DNA of 64,000 nt, from positions 127,001-191,000 of the forward strand of contig JAUJYZ010000878.1 of the NCBI GenBank assembly GCA_033675265.1, read 5' to 3'. The notes under the pieces are model-generated. The model did no database searches. It was not told where the DNA came from and saw only the letters and a program-made list of their open reading frames with translations. The translations under genes and the position numbers were made by a program. Numbering within the stretch: position 1 is the stretch's first letter; every line of letters starts with the position of its first letter. The stretch comes from Actinostola sp. cb2023 (taxonomy: Eukaryota; Cnidaria; Anthozoa; Actiniaria; Actinostolidae). This document shows, piece after piece, positions 39,845-51,353 of this stretch.

Positions 39845-42800
39845 TTAGAAATCTGGGAGATTTTCAAATGACAAACACTCGGCCCGTTTAGAGTTCTCAG
39901 CCTTCTCACAAAATATATGCATTACCAGTCTGAAAAGAGAAATACACAGGGTGACCATGATGTGGGATAGAAATACACAGGGTGACCATGATGTGGGATA
40001 GAAATACACAGGGTGACCATGAGATGAAATAGAAATACACAGGATGACCATGATGTGGGATAGAAATACACAGGGTGACCATGATGTGGGATAGAAATAC
40101 ACAGGGTGACCATGAGATGAAATAGAAATACACAGGATGACCATGATGTGGGATAGAAATACACAGGGTGACCATGATGTGGGATAGAAATACACAGGGT
40201 GACCATGAGATGAAATAGAAATACACAGGGTGACCATGATGTGGGATAGAAATACACAGGGTGACCATGATGTGGGATAGAAATACACAGGGTGACCATG
40301 ATGTGGGATAGAAATACACAGGGTGACCATGATGTGGGATAGAAATACACAGGGTGACCATGATGTGGGATAGAAACTGACACAGTGACCATGATGTGGG
40401 ATAGAAACTGACACAGTGACCATGATGTGGGATAGAAACTGACACAGTGACCATGATGTGGGATAGAAATACACAGGGTGACCAAAATGAAATAGAAATA
40501 CACAGGGTGACCATGATGTGGGATAGAAATACACAGGGTGACCATGATGTGGGATAGAAATACACAGGGTGACCATGATGTGGGATAGAAATACACAGGG
40601 TGACCATGATGTGGGATAGAAATACACAGGGTGACCATGATGTGGGATAGAAATACACAGGGTGACCATGATGTGGATAGAAATACACAGGGTGACCATG
40701 AAACAATAGAAATACACAGGGTGACCATGATGTGGGATAGAAATACACAGGGTGACCATGATGTGGGATAGAAATACACAGGGTGACCATGATGTGGGAT
40801 AGAAATACACAGGGTGACCATGATGTGGGATAGAAATACACAGGGTGACCATGATGTGGGATAGAAATACACAGGGTGACCATGATGTGGGATAGAAATA
40901 CACAGGGTGACCATGATGTGGGATAGAAATACACAGGGTGACCATGATGTGGGATAGAAATACACAGGGTGACCATGATGTGGGATAGAAATACACGGGG
41001 TGACCATGATGTGGGATAGAAATACACAGTGTGACCATGATGTGGGATAGGCCTTCCTCCCTTTGTTTGTTATTGACTTACTTTGGGTTTTCGATACATA
41101 CTGCCTCTATCCCCAGAGTTTCCTTGATATCTTCTTGTAGTGTTTTAATTGTTTCAGTTCCACATTTTTCACTAAAGGGTAAGTATTAAATGTTAATTGG
41201 CCCGTTGTTCCTTTACTTTAATTCAAAGCGATTTTCCATAGGGAGCGCGTGGGGGAGTGGGGGGAGAATGGAGAGAGTGAAGCCGGTGACGGAGGGAGAC
41301 CACGCCCAATTAATATTCCTATATGGAGAGGAGAAAATCTCCGTCATACATACAAGACAGTTTTCCAAGGTTCGTACGCTACGATTAGTCGGAACTGAGT
41401 GACTTTTCTTTTGTTGATGTTTGGAAGTTCGTGCATGGCGAAAAACCTAAAATAAAAGATGTGCCGGTATTTTAAATGTTTACAATATACATCAGGTCCC
41501 GGCTGGGCAGTGACAGTGACGGACAGTGGACTGGACAGTGACGGTCATGAAAGGACGGGATGAGCGATGATCGACAGTCATAAACATTACACTTTGTAAT
41601 CGTTGACGGCTGAGCTGTTTCATAAACTCATCTTCTTTGTTTCCAAACTGCACATGCAGTTGCTATTATACTACTTACGTTCCCGGGTGATGTGCTACAT
41701 TAGGAGCTACGGTTCCTACTGCTCCGTTTGCCAGAAAATGAACTACTCCAGATGCTCGCTTTGCAAACTGTTGTGTGTTAATTATAAAACAAAAAGGTAT
41801 AGTTTATGTATATACTGGTATTAAAAATCTCCCCTCTCCCTCCCCTCTCCCCTCTCCCCTCTCCCCTCTCCCCTCTCCCTCCCCTCTCCCCTCTCCCCTC
41901 TCCCCTCTCCCCTCTCCCCTCTCCCCTCTCCCCTCTCCCCTCTCCCCTCTCCCCCCCCCCCCCTCCCCCTCCCTCCCCCTCTCCCCTCTCCCCTCTCCCC
42001 CCTCCCCCTCTCCCCTCTCCCCTCTCCCCTCTCCCCTCTCCCCTCTCCCCCTCCCCTCTCCAAAATGCGTAATTTGCTAGATCTCACCATCGCAGAGGCA
42101 ATACCCCAAAAGACTTCGAAGTGCTCTTTCGTCTTGCCCTGATTTTTACACTCTGGACATCTATGATAGTTGATGCCATCGGCATTTGCTGGTGTATGAG
42201 ACCCAGGTACTTCCCCACACCAAACAAAGTCAGTGAGGAGATAGCTTTAAAGGTAAAGACGTTACAAAATTATGTGACTTTTTTTTTTAAACAAGAAAAG
42301 AAGGAAGGAATTAATGATGGAAAGAAGGAAGGAAGGAAGGATGGAAAGAAGGAACGAAGGAAGCAAAGAAGGAAGGAAGCCGGAAGGATTTAAAGAAGGA
42401 TGGAAAGAAGGAAGGAAGGAAGGAAGGAATTTAATTTCTTATACTACCCAGGTAGTGTATCTACCAATACAACGGCTCTACTCCCATGGTCAGACAACCT
42501 TATTGAAAGGTCTTGGTGTTTGGACCAAAACAAGATCTAAAATACAAAGGAATATGATTAAAACTAATGCCATCTAATATAAAGGAATATGATTAAAACT
42601 AATGCCATCTAAAATACAAAGGAATCTGATTAAAACTAATGCCATCTAAAATACAAAGGAATATGATTAAAACTAATGCCATCTAAAATACAAAGGAATA
42701 TGATTAAAACTAATGCCATCTAAAATACAAAGGAATATGATTAAAACTAATGCCATCTAATATAAAGGATCGAATATGATTAAAAGTAATGCCATCTAAT

Positions 42801-43541
42801 ATAAAGGATCGAATATGATTAAAACTAATGCCATCTAAAATACAAAGGAATATGATTAAAACTAATGCCATCTAAAATACAAAGGAATATGATTAAAACT
42901 AATGCCATCTAAAATACAAAGGAATATGATTAAAACTAATGCCATCTAATATAAAGGAATATGATTAAAACTAATGCCATCTAATATAAAGGAATATGAT
43001 TAAAACTAATGCCATCTAAAATACAAAGGAATATGATTAAAACTAATGCCATCTAAAATACAAAGGAATATGATTAAAACTAATGCCATCTAAAATACAA
43101 AGGAATATGATTAAAACTAATGCCATCTAAAATACAAAGGAATATGATTAAAACTAATGCCATCTAAATTGCTACAAAAATGTAAGAATAATCACATGGT
43201 ACCTTATCTTTGATGTCTGAGTTTCCCGTTGCATCGAATAATGGCATGTAATCTTGCTCAGTCACTGTGCAAGCATCCTTGAATGCAAAAGCCTTGGCAA
43301 AAACCTGCCAGATTTGATCACAGTACGAGTCTTCTTGTCCTTTCTGTGGCGGCGCGTCCACGAAACCAAGATGAAGGTATTTGGCGAGATAATCAAGGCA
43401 GCGTGTCTTTATTTGCTCTTTTAAATGAGGGGTAGGAGCAAGGTAGTCTTCTACGTATCCTTCTGCGACAATTCTTGGCGTCCAGGTTAAGAAGATCATA
43501 AAACAGACCGCAACGCTCACATGGACTACTGAGACTGCCAT
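39845..43541 (-). CDS. ADP-ribosyl cyclase (CD38/BST1/Aplysia cyclase family), seven exons
   Basis: Makes cyclic ADP-ribose (and related messengers) from NAD, a calcium-mobilising signal; secreted, lumenal or surface-exposed. Exons: 43541-43203, 42536-42448, 42244-42088, 41767-41679, 41446-41354, 41171-41082, 39929-39845; phases agree and give 313 aa. The N-terminal hydrophobic stretch (residues 1-27) is a signal peptide or type II anchor. Family landmarks: RCLDYLAKYL (47-56), QVFAKAFAFKDAC (79-91), LFWS with Trp117, DTLPG (139-143), VWCGE, VFWG with Trp189, HELPN with Glu231, EKCG, IENP. These align with Aplysia Trp77, Trp140 and Glu179. The Glu98 equivalent (TLEDTLPG in Aplysia) is Val138 here (VLVDTLPG). 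There is no hydrophobic C-terminus, so no GPI tail. Introns 1, 3 and 6 are occupied by tandem repeats. Confidence 0.9.
39938..41050. repeat. 31-bp minisatellite, about 36 units, in cyclase intron 6
   Basis: The unit is GAAATACACAGGGTGACCAT followed by GATGTGGGATA. Variants include GAAACTGACACAG and GAGATGAAATA. Because 31 is not a multiple of 3 and no frame has a stop, all three minus frames stay open as CISIPHHGHPVYF-type repeats; these are not genes. The array ends 9 bp from the acceptor of exon 7. Confidence 0.95.
41826..42061. repeat. (CCCCTCT)n run in cyclase intron 3
   Basis: About 235 bp of pure CCCCTCTC-type repeat with a C-run at 41952-41963. It lies 27 bp from the donor of exon 3 and is the counterpart of the GGGGAGA run at 38985-39247. 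Confidence 0.95.
42298..42430. repeat. (GAAGGAAG)n run in cyclase intron 2
   Basis: Imperfect GAAGGAAGGAAGGA repeats between exons 2 and 3 of the cyclase gene, mirrored by the TTCC-rich run at 38650-38705. Confidence 0.9.
42537..43168. repeat. 37-bp minisatellite, 17 units, in cyclase intron 1
   Basis: Plus-strand unit CTAAAATACAAAGGAATATG followed by ATTAAAACTAATGCCAT. On the gene strand each unit contains CCTTTGTATTTTAG, identical to the true acceptor immediately before exon 2. The array fills nearly all of intron 1 and ends flush with exon 2. Confidence 0.95.
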
Positions 43542-44539
43542 GCTTACTAAATAAGACAAAGTCAATGTCAGATATATATCGATGCTGAAAATTTCTATAA
43601 GGATGGGACGATATTAATTCTCAGTATCGTTTAACAACCGTCAGCAATGTTGGATTTCGTATTATTCAAAATACTTACCTCGCGAGAGATAAAGTAGAAG
43701 ACTAAGTAGAATAAACGAAGCTAAACTACGGTAAAGGAGCTAGACGTGACTATCACAATGATATACTCAAAAAGATTAAAAAAGGAACCGAGAAGATCGC
43801 ATATTTTATGGGACTTGTATAAGCAAGAGTACTAATCAATCAACATTCCTCTTTTCCTATTTTTTTTCCAGCCATTCAGTTTTCATTTGTTGAAAAAAGA
43901 AAAGTAAAAAGTTATTACAAACTTACAATGTCTTACTAGTCTAGTAGAGTCCTTGGAATGCGTCGTCGTTCCTCTCAAGCAAGTGACTGACTATCGATGT
44001 CTCTATAACTGTATAATATACTATCATCATGACATGACGAGTCCGAATACATAACTGACCCAGTGAGTCATCGATCGCTCAATTTGACAAGACGCCATGC
44101 ATGTGTTGGCATGTTGATCAACAACAGGTTTTTGTCGGCTTTGTATAGACTTGCGTCGAGTAGGTGTGGTTGGTCCGCCATAGCGGGCTGGTGGTTCCTA
44201 TGTACTTTTCCTGAGAAGATATAACGTAACGTCGGAGATTCCACTATATAATTTTTTTTTTTTAATAATAATATTTTTAATAATATTTCATTTCATTTCT
44301 TTTTTTATTACATTTTCACATTTGTTTATGAATATTGTTCATTTATTTCCTAGATATGTCAACAGTTTAGGAAATATGTACTTATTTCAGGTTGGGAGTG
44401 GGTGTGGTTGTTCCACTACACCGGGCTGGTGGTTGCTATGTACTATATAGGCTGGTACGTAATCAGTATCAGACATTACTATCCACCACTGAAATGCATA
44501 TGTAATACAGTAAAATTATTTTTTTTGGTACATTTTTAT
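43542..44539. other. Upstream region of the cyclase gene
   Basis: No exon seen. An acceptor-like CTTATTTAG lies five bases before the cyclase ATG and could end a 5' UTR intron. A short degenerate direct repeat (GGTGTGGTTG... GGGCTGGTGGTT) occurs near 44165 and 44400. Confidence 0.4.
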
Positions 44540-44645
44540 AAACCCTCGAAGCAAGGGAGAGAATGTTCTGACAAACTCGGTCCTTGAATTGAACCAGACA
44601 CCGTGCAGCGGTGATGCACTCGGCCACCCTTGCTTCGCAATACTT
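44540..44645 (-). mobile_element. tRNA-like / SINE-like sequence
   Basis: On the minus strand GTGGCCGAGTGC matches a pol III A box (TGGCNNAGNGG) and TGGTTCAATTC, about 30 bp later, matches a B box. CAAGGGTGG and the CCCTTGCTTCG after it could pair as a stem. No intact cloverleaf or anticodon arm could be assigned, so a tRNA-derived SINE fragment or tRNA pseudogene is more likely than a working tRNA. Confidence 0.4.
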
Positions 44646-45436
44646 CAGACGGTGTCACGTCAAACATTCTATCTAATCGGACAGTAGAAATGAGCAAAAT
44701 TGAGTGATGTACAGAGATAAGAACAAAGAACTGATGACTAGCAACAAATTAAGTATCTTTATGTCGGCTTTATTCCGGTCGTGTACGCGTATATCGTACA
44801 TAACGACTTATCCTGGCAGTTCTCTTTACTTATTAGCAAACATTTAGTTGCAATGACAATGTTCTACCCACCCCATCCCCCCGGAAATAGGAATGGTGCA
44901 TATTTTCCTGTTTGCGCCCATGCACAGATTAGTGCTATACCGCCTCCACGGTCTAAACTAATCTAAATTCTAAATTCAAATCCAAAACGAGTAATATAAT
45001 ACAATAAGACCTCCCGGCAACAACCCAAATGGCCATTAATTACAAAAAAAGTAAATATTATAAACTTCGTACAAGTGTATTTCATTCTCGCGGAGAGCAG
45101 CTGAAAACACTAATGTTCCCGTTGCTATGGCAATTTTGACGTCAGTAATGTCAGCTTGAAAAACGGCGTAGCTAAGTGAAGTTCAACAACTGTTATATGG
45201 TTAATGCATCTTTGTAGTCTAACACAAGGGTCTGATGGCTCAGTACAGCTACCCAGAACAGTCTAGCATATATGTCGTTAACAAGGACCTAAATGTCATT
45301 TATTGACAGAAGTGTTTTATTATATACGAACTCGGCGGATGTCCGGTATGTTGGCATAATCGAAAAGTTATTAATATTTGAGCTGACTTTCGAATGTAAA
45401 CTCGCCCTTTTTTAAATCAAACTTGTGCTCACAGCA
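44646..45436. other. Upstream region of GPCR copy C
   Basis: No exon found. Presumed promoter and 5' UTR of the receptor starting at 45437. Confidence 0.4.
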
Positions 45437-48400
45437 ATGGAAGACAATGCGACTTTGTTCATTTCTCGTTCAGAAGAAGAAATGATTACTTTGTCAGTAG
45501 TGATTTCAATTATCATGGTGCTTAGTCTAACTGGTAACCTTCTTATTATCGTCGTGTTGCTGAGAGGAAGACGTCTTCGTTATAACTTCGCTAACCAGTT
45601 AGTGTTAAGCCTTGCTATCACGGATGTGACTACAGCATTTCTACCGATGAACTACCAACTTGCAACCTTCGTTGACATCAGCCTTATAACCCAAGAAGGA
45701 GTCTTATGTACAATGGGTGGGCTGTTCTCCTACATTTTCTTCCTCGTTTCTATCCTAACTATGATGATGCTCAGCGTTGATCGCTTCATGGCTTTAGGAT
45801 ATCCCCTCAAGTACAATCTCCATTTAACAGACAAAGTCAAATTCTTCATGATCACCTATCCTTGGGTCCATGGGTCAGTGTTTGGCATTCTCTGCGGAAC
45901 GTTCTTCCCGATAAGATTCGACCCAGTGAGTATGGACTGCGGACTGAACTGGAAAGAGCGCCAATTGTGGTTCATAATAACCGTTTTAACCATCAACTTT
46001 GTCATCCCCTTCACGTTGTTAGCTGTGATGAATTTAATGACCTTAAGACTTGTTAGATGTCAGAATAGGATATTTGTACGACAAACTAGTAGCCAAGAAG
46101 TTGGCTTTGGTGTAAGAATGATTGCTTGTATGGCAAGAAAACGAGGTAAGAACAGAATACAGCAAACTGAGATAATCCCGTTGACGGTATGGTTCATGCA
46201 TGACTGACATTGTTAGTTTTGATCGAAAGCGCGTTTGTTTTTACATGTAATTGTCTTATTTGAAAGAGTTAATTATGCCAGCTGAATCTCAGTATCATAT
46301 AGTAGTCACGCTAGTCAAGACAGTTGTATGTGAAACTTCATTTATCTTCGCTCCGACGAATTTATCATTATTATATAGTTGTCTGCCTGCAGCACTGAGG
46401 TTGTTTAAATATAAACTGTTCTACATACAGTATTGATTACGCCTCATGGACGACTCATTTGATATGTGTCTGATTGAATTTCAGTACATTTTTCCTAAAC
46501 AGATATAATTTGGTCGTAATGATCTCTTTTCATAGTCTTCAAAGCGTCTCAGTACTCAGTACAACAAGATGTAAAATGTGTAATTCCTTTAGGCTCAGTT
46601 TTAACGCAGGGAAATACAAATCACTTGAGACAGCGAGCACTAAGCAGTATTGTTGGTTTTTATACACTGAACGAGCCTAAAACTGAGTGAAGAAGATGTG
46701 AGCAAGGATTGTGAATGAGTGCATGCGCGGGCTTTAGTACATGTACACGTCGCTATTGAGACATTTTCGTACGAGTGGGAAAGCTACGGTACCGCGTGCC
46801 GTATAGAAAGATGAGATGAGATGCATCTGTGCGCTTTTTGATTGGTTCAGAACGGAAGCCATTTTAGTGTCCATACTCCGGTTTCCCACTCGTATGAAAA
46901 CGACTCTAACTTTCAAATTTGTCGTTATATCGATTTCAGTAGAATGAAACGAAGAAAGAATGTCGAGAAGTCGGAACGCTTCGAACCACCTTTCTTGTCA
47001 ACGAGCCTGCATGCATGAGTCAGAGTTTTTGAAAAGGAAATGCAATGATAACTGTTGAAATAGCGCAAAATTTCCATTTAATTCCCAATGTTTTGAGTCG
47101 CATGATTTAATGGATTATTGTTCCCTTTTGTTTTCAGCCACATAGCGACAGCATGGCATGATTTATACTGAATAATTAACAAACACTGATGCTCGATAAC
47201 AAAAGATTGTCAGTATCGACTAATGAACTTCCGACCAGCTTTTTGGATGATTAACACTTCCTACAGAACTCGAAACTGAGACAACAATATACTGTATACA
47301 CAAATTGAATAAAATTCGGTATGTCACGATGGCGAATGTTCGGGACCAATAGTAAGATTGTTTTCTACTGACATTTTACCACTAAAAAAACTTCAAAGCA
47401 AAAGTCAAAATATGGAATAAAAAAAGAGGGGGTCACCAAATTCGTTTCTGAGTTATATCATTATGCATGATGAAATTTTTGTTTTTAAAATTGTACTTAG
47501 ATAAAAATAAAGCTACTTCTACAGACATGCCACAAAAAGGATTATCGAAGTCTATAAAACATTCCTAGATATTGGAACGACGTAAAACACTACTTAAGGT
47601 AATGAGATCGTGCAATTTTTTGTCGAACAATTTTTTTAAAACTTGGCACAAATATTGATTTTGAGTGCTAGGGTAGAAAAATGAAATAAAAAATGGGGGT
47701 CACCGAATCCATTGAGAAGATATAATTTTTCAAAGATGGGGCTTGCGGCCATCTTTTCTGGCAAAAATGGATAATAGAATTACAAGCTCTTGCTGTCCGT
47801 ATAGGTCGGTAATAATAAAAGCAATACTTTCAAATGATACATATGTTAACACGCTATAATAATAAAAAACGAAATTTGTCATTTTATGGTGTTGAAGAAT
47901 AAGTTTTCAAAGCCAAAATTTCAAAAACAATACATTTTGACCGTCCAGTACGATCGGCTATTTTTGGACTTTTCGGCGATTTCCTTAAAATTTAGCTCGA
48001 AGACCTACCTTCATTTTTTGATATGTTTTAGCTTTCGTAAATACCTACTCAGGGCAAAAATATCAGGGTAGGTCACCGTGTTAGATTTTTAGATATTCGC
48101 CGTTGAATATTAAAATGCATGATCCGCCAATGAAAGAGCTCTACCACAGGAAGCCCAACCAATGAAAAGTAGTTCGAAAATGAACACTTCGTAGATTTAC
48201 TAAAAAAAAATAGCTCCTGTCTTCATTTTTTGATATTTTCTAGCCTTAGTTGACCTAGACTTACAGTGGAAAAATCAGGATTGGTCACCGACTTAGATTT
48301 TTAGATAATCGCCGTTGAATATCATGCGCAGGAAAGATGCGTACGAATGCACGATCGCATTAAGAAGTCACGTTTAACCGCGAAAATAGTGCTAAGATTA

Positions 48401-48921
48401 CGAAATCTTGTGTAAAGTTGTTGAAGTGGTTCAGAATTTAGATACAATTCCAAAACTACGTTCTTCAACTGAACTAATGGTCAAAACTGAGATATGCGCA
48501 GAGTGGATGCGCAGTAGCACGAGCTAACGTAAATTTGATGAGAGAATCTAGGGAGCTAGTAGCCTGCTTTGTAGGGAGCTAGGTACGGAATCATACTTAT
48601 GTCTAATTTTATTTCTGCTTTCTCATTTCAGCGCAGAGTGAAACCAAACTAGCCAAGATCTCTATGACAATCATATTTGCGTTTGTGCTGTGTTGGACAC
48701 CTTTCATTGTAACTCGGGCATGGTCTATCTACCGTGGTCGACTACCTTCTCTAGTTCTAATTGGGGCTGTACTTATAGTGGACTTGACTTCATTGATAAA
48801 TCCAGTGATTTATTCGTCGTTACGGTCTGATCTTCGTCAGTCTATAAGGAATGTCTTCAGAGCACCACGAACTATCACACGTGTTCAGCCAGCCAGACAA
48901 GCAACAACCACTGACATGTAA
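45437..48921 (+). CDS. Class A (rhodopsin-like) GPCR, copy C, two exons
   Basis: Third member of the local receptor family, opposite in orientation to copies A and B. Exon 1 is 45437-46145 and exon 2 is 48632-48921, joined in phase 1 at the same site in the third intracellular loop as in the other copies; 332 aa. The ATG at 45437 (MEDNATLF) gives an N-terminus with an N-glycosylation motif (NAT), the size of its paralogues. Landmarks: TM1 with GN (33-34), Cys91 and Cys168, DRF at 115-117, CWTP at 257-260, NPVIY at 293-297. Position 7.43 is Asp, so not an opsin. It shares FAN(K/Q)L, LSVDRF, YPWVHG, ETKLAKIS/EAKLAKIS, and INPVIYSSLR/VNPIIYSSLR with A and B, but is clearly diverged. Ligand unknown. 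Confidence 0.85.
46203..48631. other. GPCR copy C intron
   Basis: AT-rich intron sequence without a second gene. A fold-back element (46762-46902) has ends TTTTCGTACGAGTGGGAAA and TTTCCCACTCGTATGAAAA. Two degenerate copies of GTCACCG...TTAGATTTTTAGATA followed by TCGCCGTTGAATAT occur near 48070 and 48280. Confidence 0.6.
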
Positions 48922-49521
48922 CCTACCATTTCAGTAGACTTGCTGGTAACTCTCTTATTGTCTTGACGGGGCCAGGCACATCCAATTATATATATTCCAA
49001 AAGCAAAAACTGTGCACAACTTCTCATTACAAGATCTTGTAGGACATGGAATATTCTCCCATCGCAGTCTCTAGCGAGGAACTATTTATATAACGATTTA
49101 TATAACGATTAATATTCTTACTTACATTTAACTGAACAATTGATAGATATTCCACAAATATTCAAGATGTGTGTAAAATGTCATCCGTGTCTATTTGCAG
49201 ACTACAAGATCGTGTTATTAGTTATTGTTACCGTCTCTTTTAATTGTGTTGCTACTGTAGTTAGGTCTGTGGGACTTCCCTGTGGCGGAGATTATCTAAA
49301 CAAACAAATAATTAAATAAATAAACAAACAAAAATTAAAAAAAAGCAACTGAACAAAAAATAAATAGAAATAGAAAAATAAACGCTACACGATCGACATT
49401 ACGAAAAATAAATAAACACCAATAAATAAACGTAACAATCAAGTAAATAAACACACAAACAAATTAAATAATTAAAAATTTAGAATCTAGAATGGTTGTT
49501 TCTGGGTAATTTCATATTAGA
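48922..49521. other. Downstream region of GPCR copy C
   Basis: Probable 3' UTR, then an A-rich stretch (49290-49480) of degenerate AAATAAACA repeats with several AATAAA hexamers. No gene. Confidence 0.5.
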
Positions 49522-50596
49522 GTAAGTTACCTCATTCGTACTTAATTTCGCGAGGCTTTAATTGGTTTTTAAACACGAGGGCGCACTATAAAAGGGCATC
49601 GCTCCGCCCTCAAGCATTTGTACATCTCTGTACTCATTTGATTGATTTATAGATAATGAGCTTGCAGTTCTTGAGATCCTCTCTCTGTGACGTCCCGGTA
49701 GATTTGATTGACAGATCCAACGAACTTACCCTAGGTACCTCTCCTTTTATAGTGCGCCCTCGTGTTTAAACCGACTTATTCAACAACATAATACTACCAT
49801 TTGCAACTGAGCAACCGTATAGCGTAAACGTTTTTGTCTGTTTTAGCTACAAGTTTATAACGTCTAGTTAGTCTAGTTGATTGTCATCTTGTTCCTGTTT
49901 GTTTAGAAATAAGGGTTTTTTCCAGAAAAAAAACAGGACGCTCAATGAGCGTACACTCGGGCATTATGACAATGACAGTTGCGTGACGAGGGAGACTATG
50001 TGTCGGTGAGCATAGATCACGGGCAACAGGTCATGTAGAGTCAGTACTCCCTTTGTCCAAGTGGTAGGGGTGATCGGCGCTCCTTTTAGGGTTCAAAATA
50101 TTTCCTGTGTGTACCTTTTAGGGGTTCCGACTCAAAAGTCAGTTACGTAACATGACTCCGTACCTTTTAGGGTCAATTAATTTGTGTTTAATTTCTTTAT
50201 TGACAAACATGAAAGAACCGCGCGCGCAGAAGAAAGATGTTGTCCAGTCACTGATTTGATGTACCCAAGTGTCTATTTATCAAATTTTAATAAATAATCA
50301 TAATCATATATGGTCGTACCTTTTAGGGGTTGGAATTAACATGGCTTCAACAGCTCTTTTAATTTATGCGTACCTTTTAGGGTCGTTTTCAAAATCGACC
50401 GCCGATCACCCCTACCACTTGGACAAAGGGAGTGCCCGGAAGTGCCCGAGTAATTAATGTTGTTGACATCGCGAAATGTAATGCTCTTTTCATTTTCTCT
50501 TATCGAAATCGCGAAAACAAAGCATCGCGAAATGCTGTCTTAACAAAGTCGCGAAATTAAGTACGCGCGAAATTAAGTACGAATATAAGGTATGTT
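49522..50596. mobile_element. Composite of nested fold-back elements
   Basis: The outer ends contain CATTCGTACTTAATTTCGCG on the left and the complement CGCGAAATTAAGTACGAATA on the right. Inside are a fold-back at 49564-49772 (TTTAAACACGAGGGCGCACT), a one-sided copy of the ACGCTCAATGAGCGT repeat at 49935-50030, and another fold-back at 50045-50434 (CCCTTTGTCCAAGTGGTAGG) with five internal CCTTTTAGGG motifs. The nesting gives a relative insertion order. Confidence 0.75.
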
Positions 50597-50920
50597 TCTC
50601 CAGAAAATATACTTTTGACTCAAAAATCAAGCTTTCGGACTACGCGTCCATCATCCGGATAAATGGCAAAAAACGAATCAGTCCACTGAATTCTTCGTTT
50701 GCAACCACGTGGTATTTGGTGGACTACGAGTCGATTTTAATTTATACGGCTGTTCTCAAATTTTGAAATATTATTTCCTTTGCCAAATAAAATAAGAAGC
50801 TTATGAGCTTGTAGAGCTATCAAATTAACACCTCTGGGCCAAATTTTGGAGCACTAGAGCATTTCTTTACCGAGCTATGGGCGAACGAATTTTCAAATAT
50901 TCCAGTGTGTTTGTATGCGG

Positions 50921-50960
50921 CGCCATGTTGGAAGACAACTGGATGTCTTCCAACATGGCG
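50921..50960. repeat. Short perfect hairpin
   Basis: CGCCATGTTGGAAGACA and its exact complement are separated by six bases. No gene context. Confidence 0.85.
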
Positions 50961-51353
50961 GCCAAAATTTCAAAAAATTAATTCAAGCTTAGAGTTGATT
51001 TACATCACTTAATTTCACTATAAATAGAACTTCTAAACATGTATAAAACTAAACACATTTAATTTGGTACAAATTTGTTGTTTTCCACGACTTTTCAGAG
51101 ACGTGACTAGCGTTTGGTAAGAGTTGCGTGACACAATTCAAACTTCGAAAACTCGGCCACAAAACATCGAGCCCATCTGAAACTTTCTACAATAATTCAT
51201 ATCACAATTCTCTGAAACACCGCCAAGAATCAAGTTGATAGGATTCATAACTAAATTTTAGAATTTTTCTAATTAATTCTCAAGGGGAAGTGACGTCAAG
51301 TGCAAACGAAGAATATGTAATACCGATAATTATGCGAACTATTTGTCTTTAGG

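Noticed and set aside
39845..41038. Three overlapping minus-strand frames of 361-397 aa
   Set aside because: They read the 31-bp intronic minisatellite. Only the last 28 codons (39845-39929) are a real exon, of the ADP-ribosyl cyclase.
44540..44645. Functional tRNA gene
   Set aside because: A- and B-box matches exist but no complete cloverleaf, anticodon arm or terminator could be assigned.
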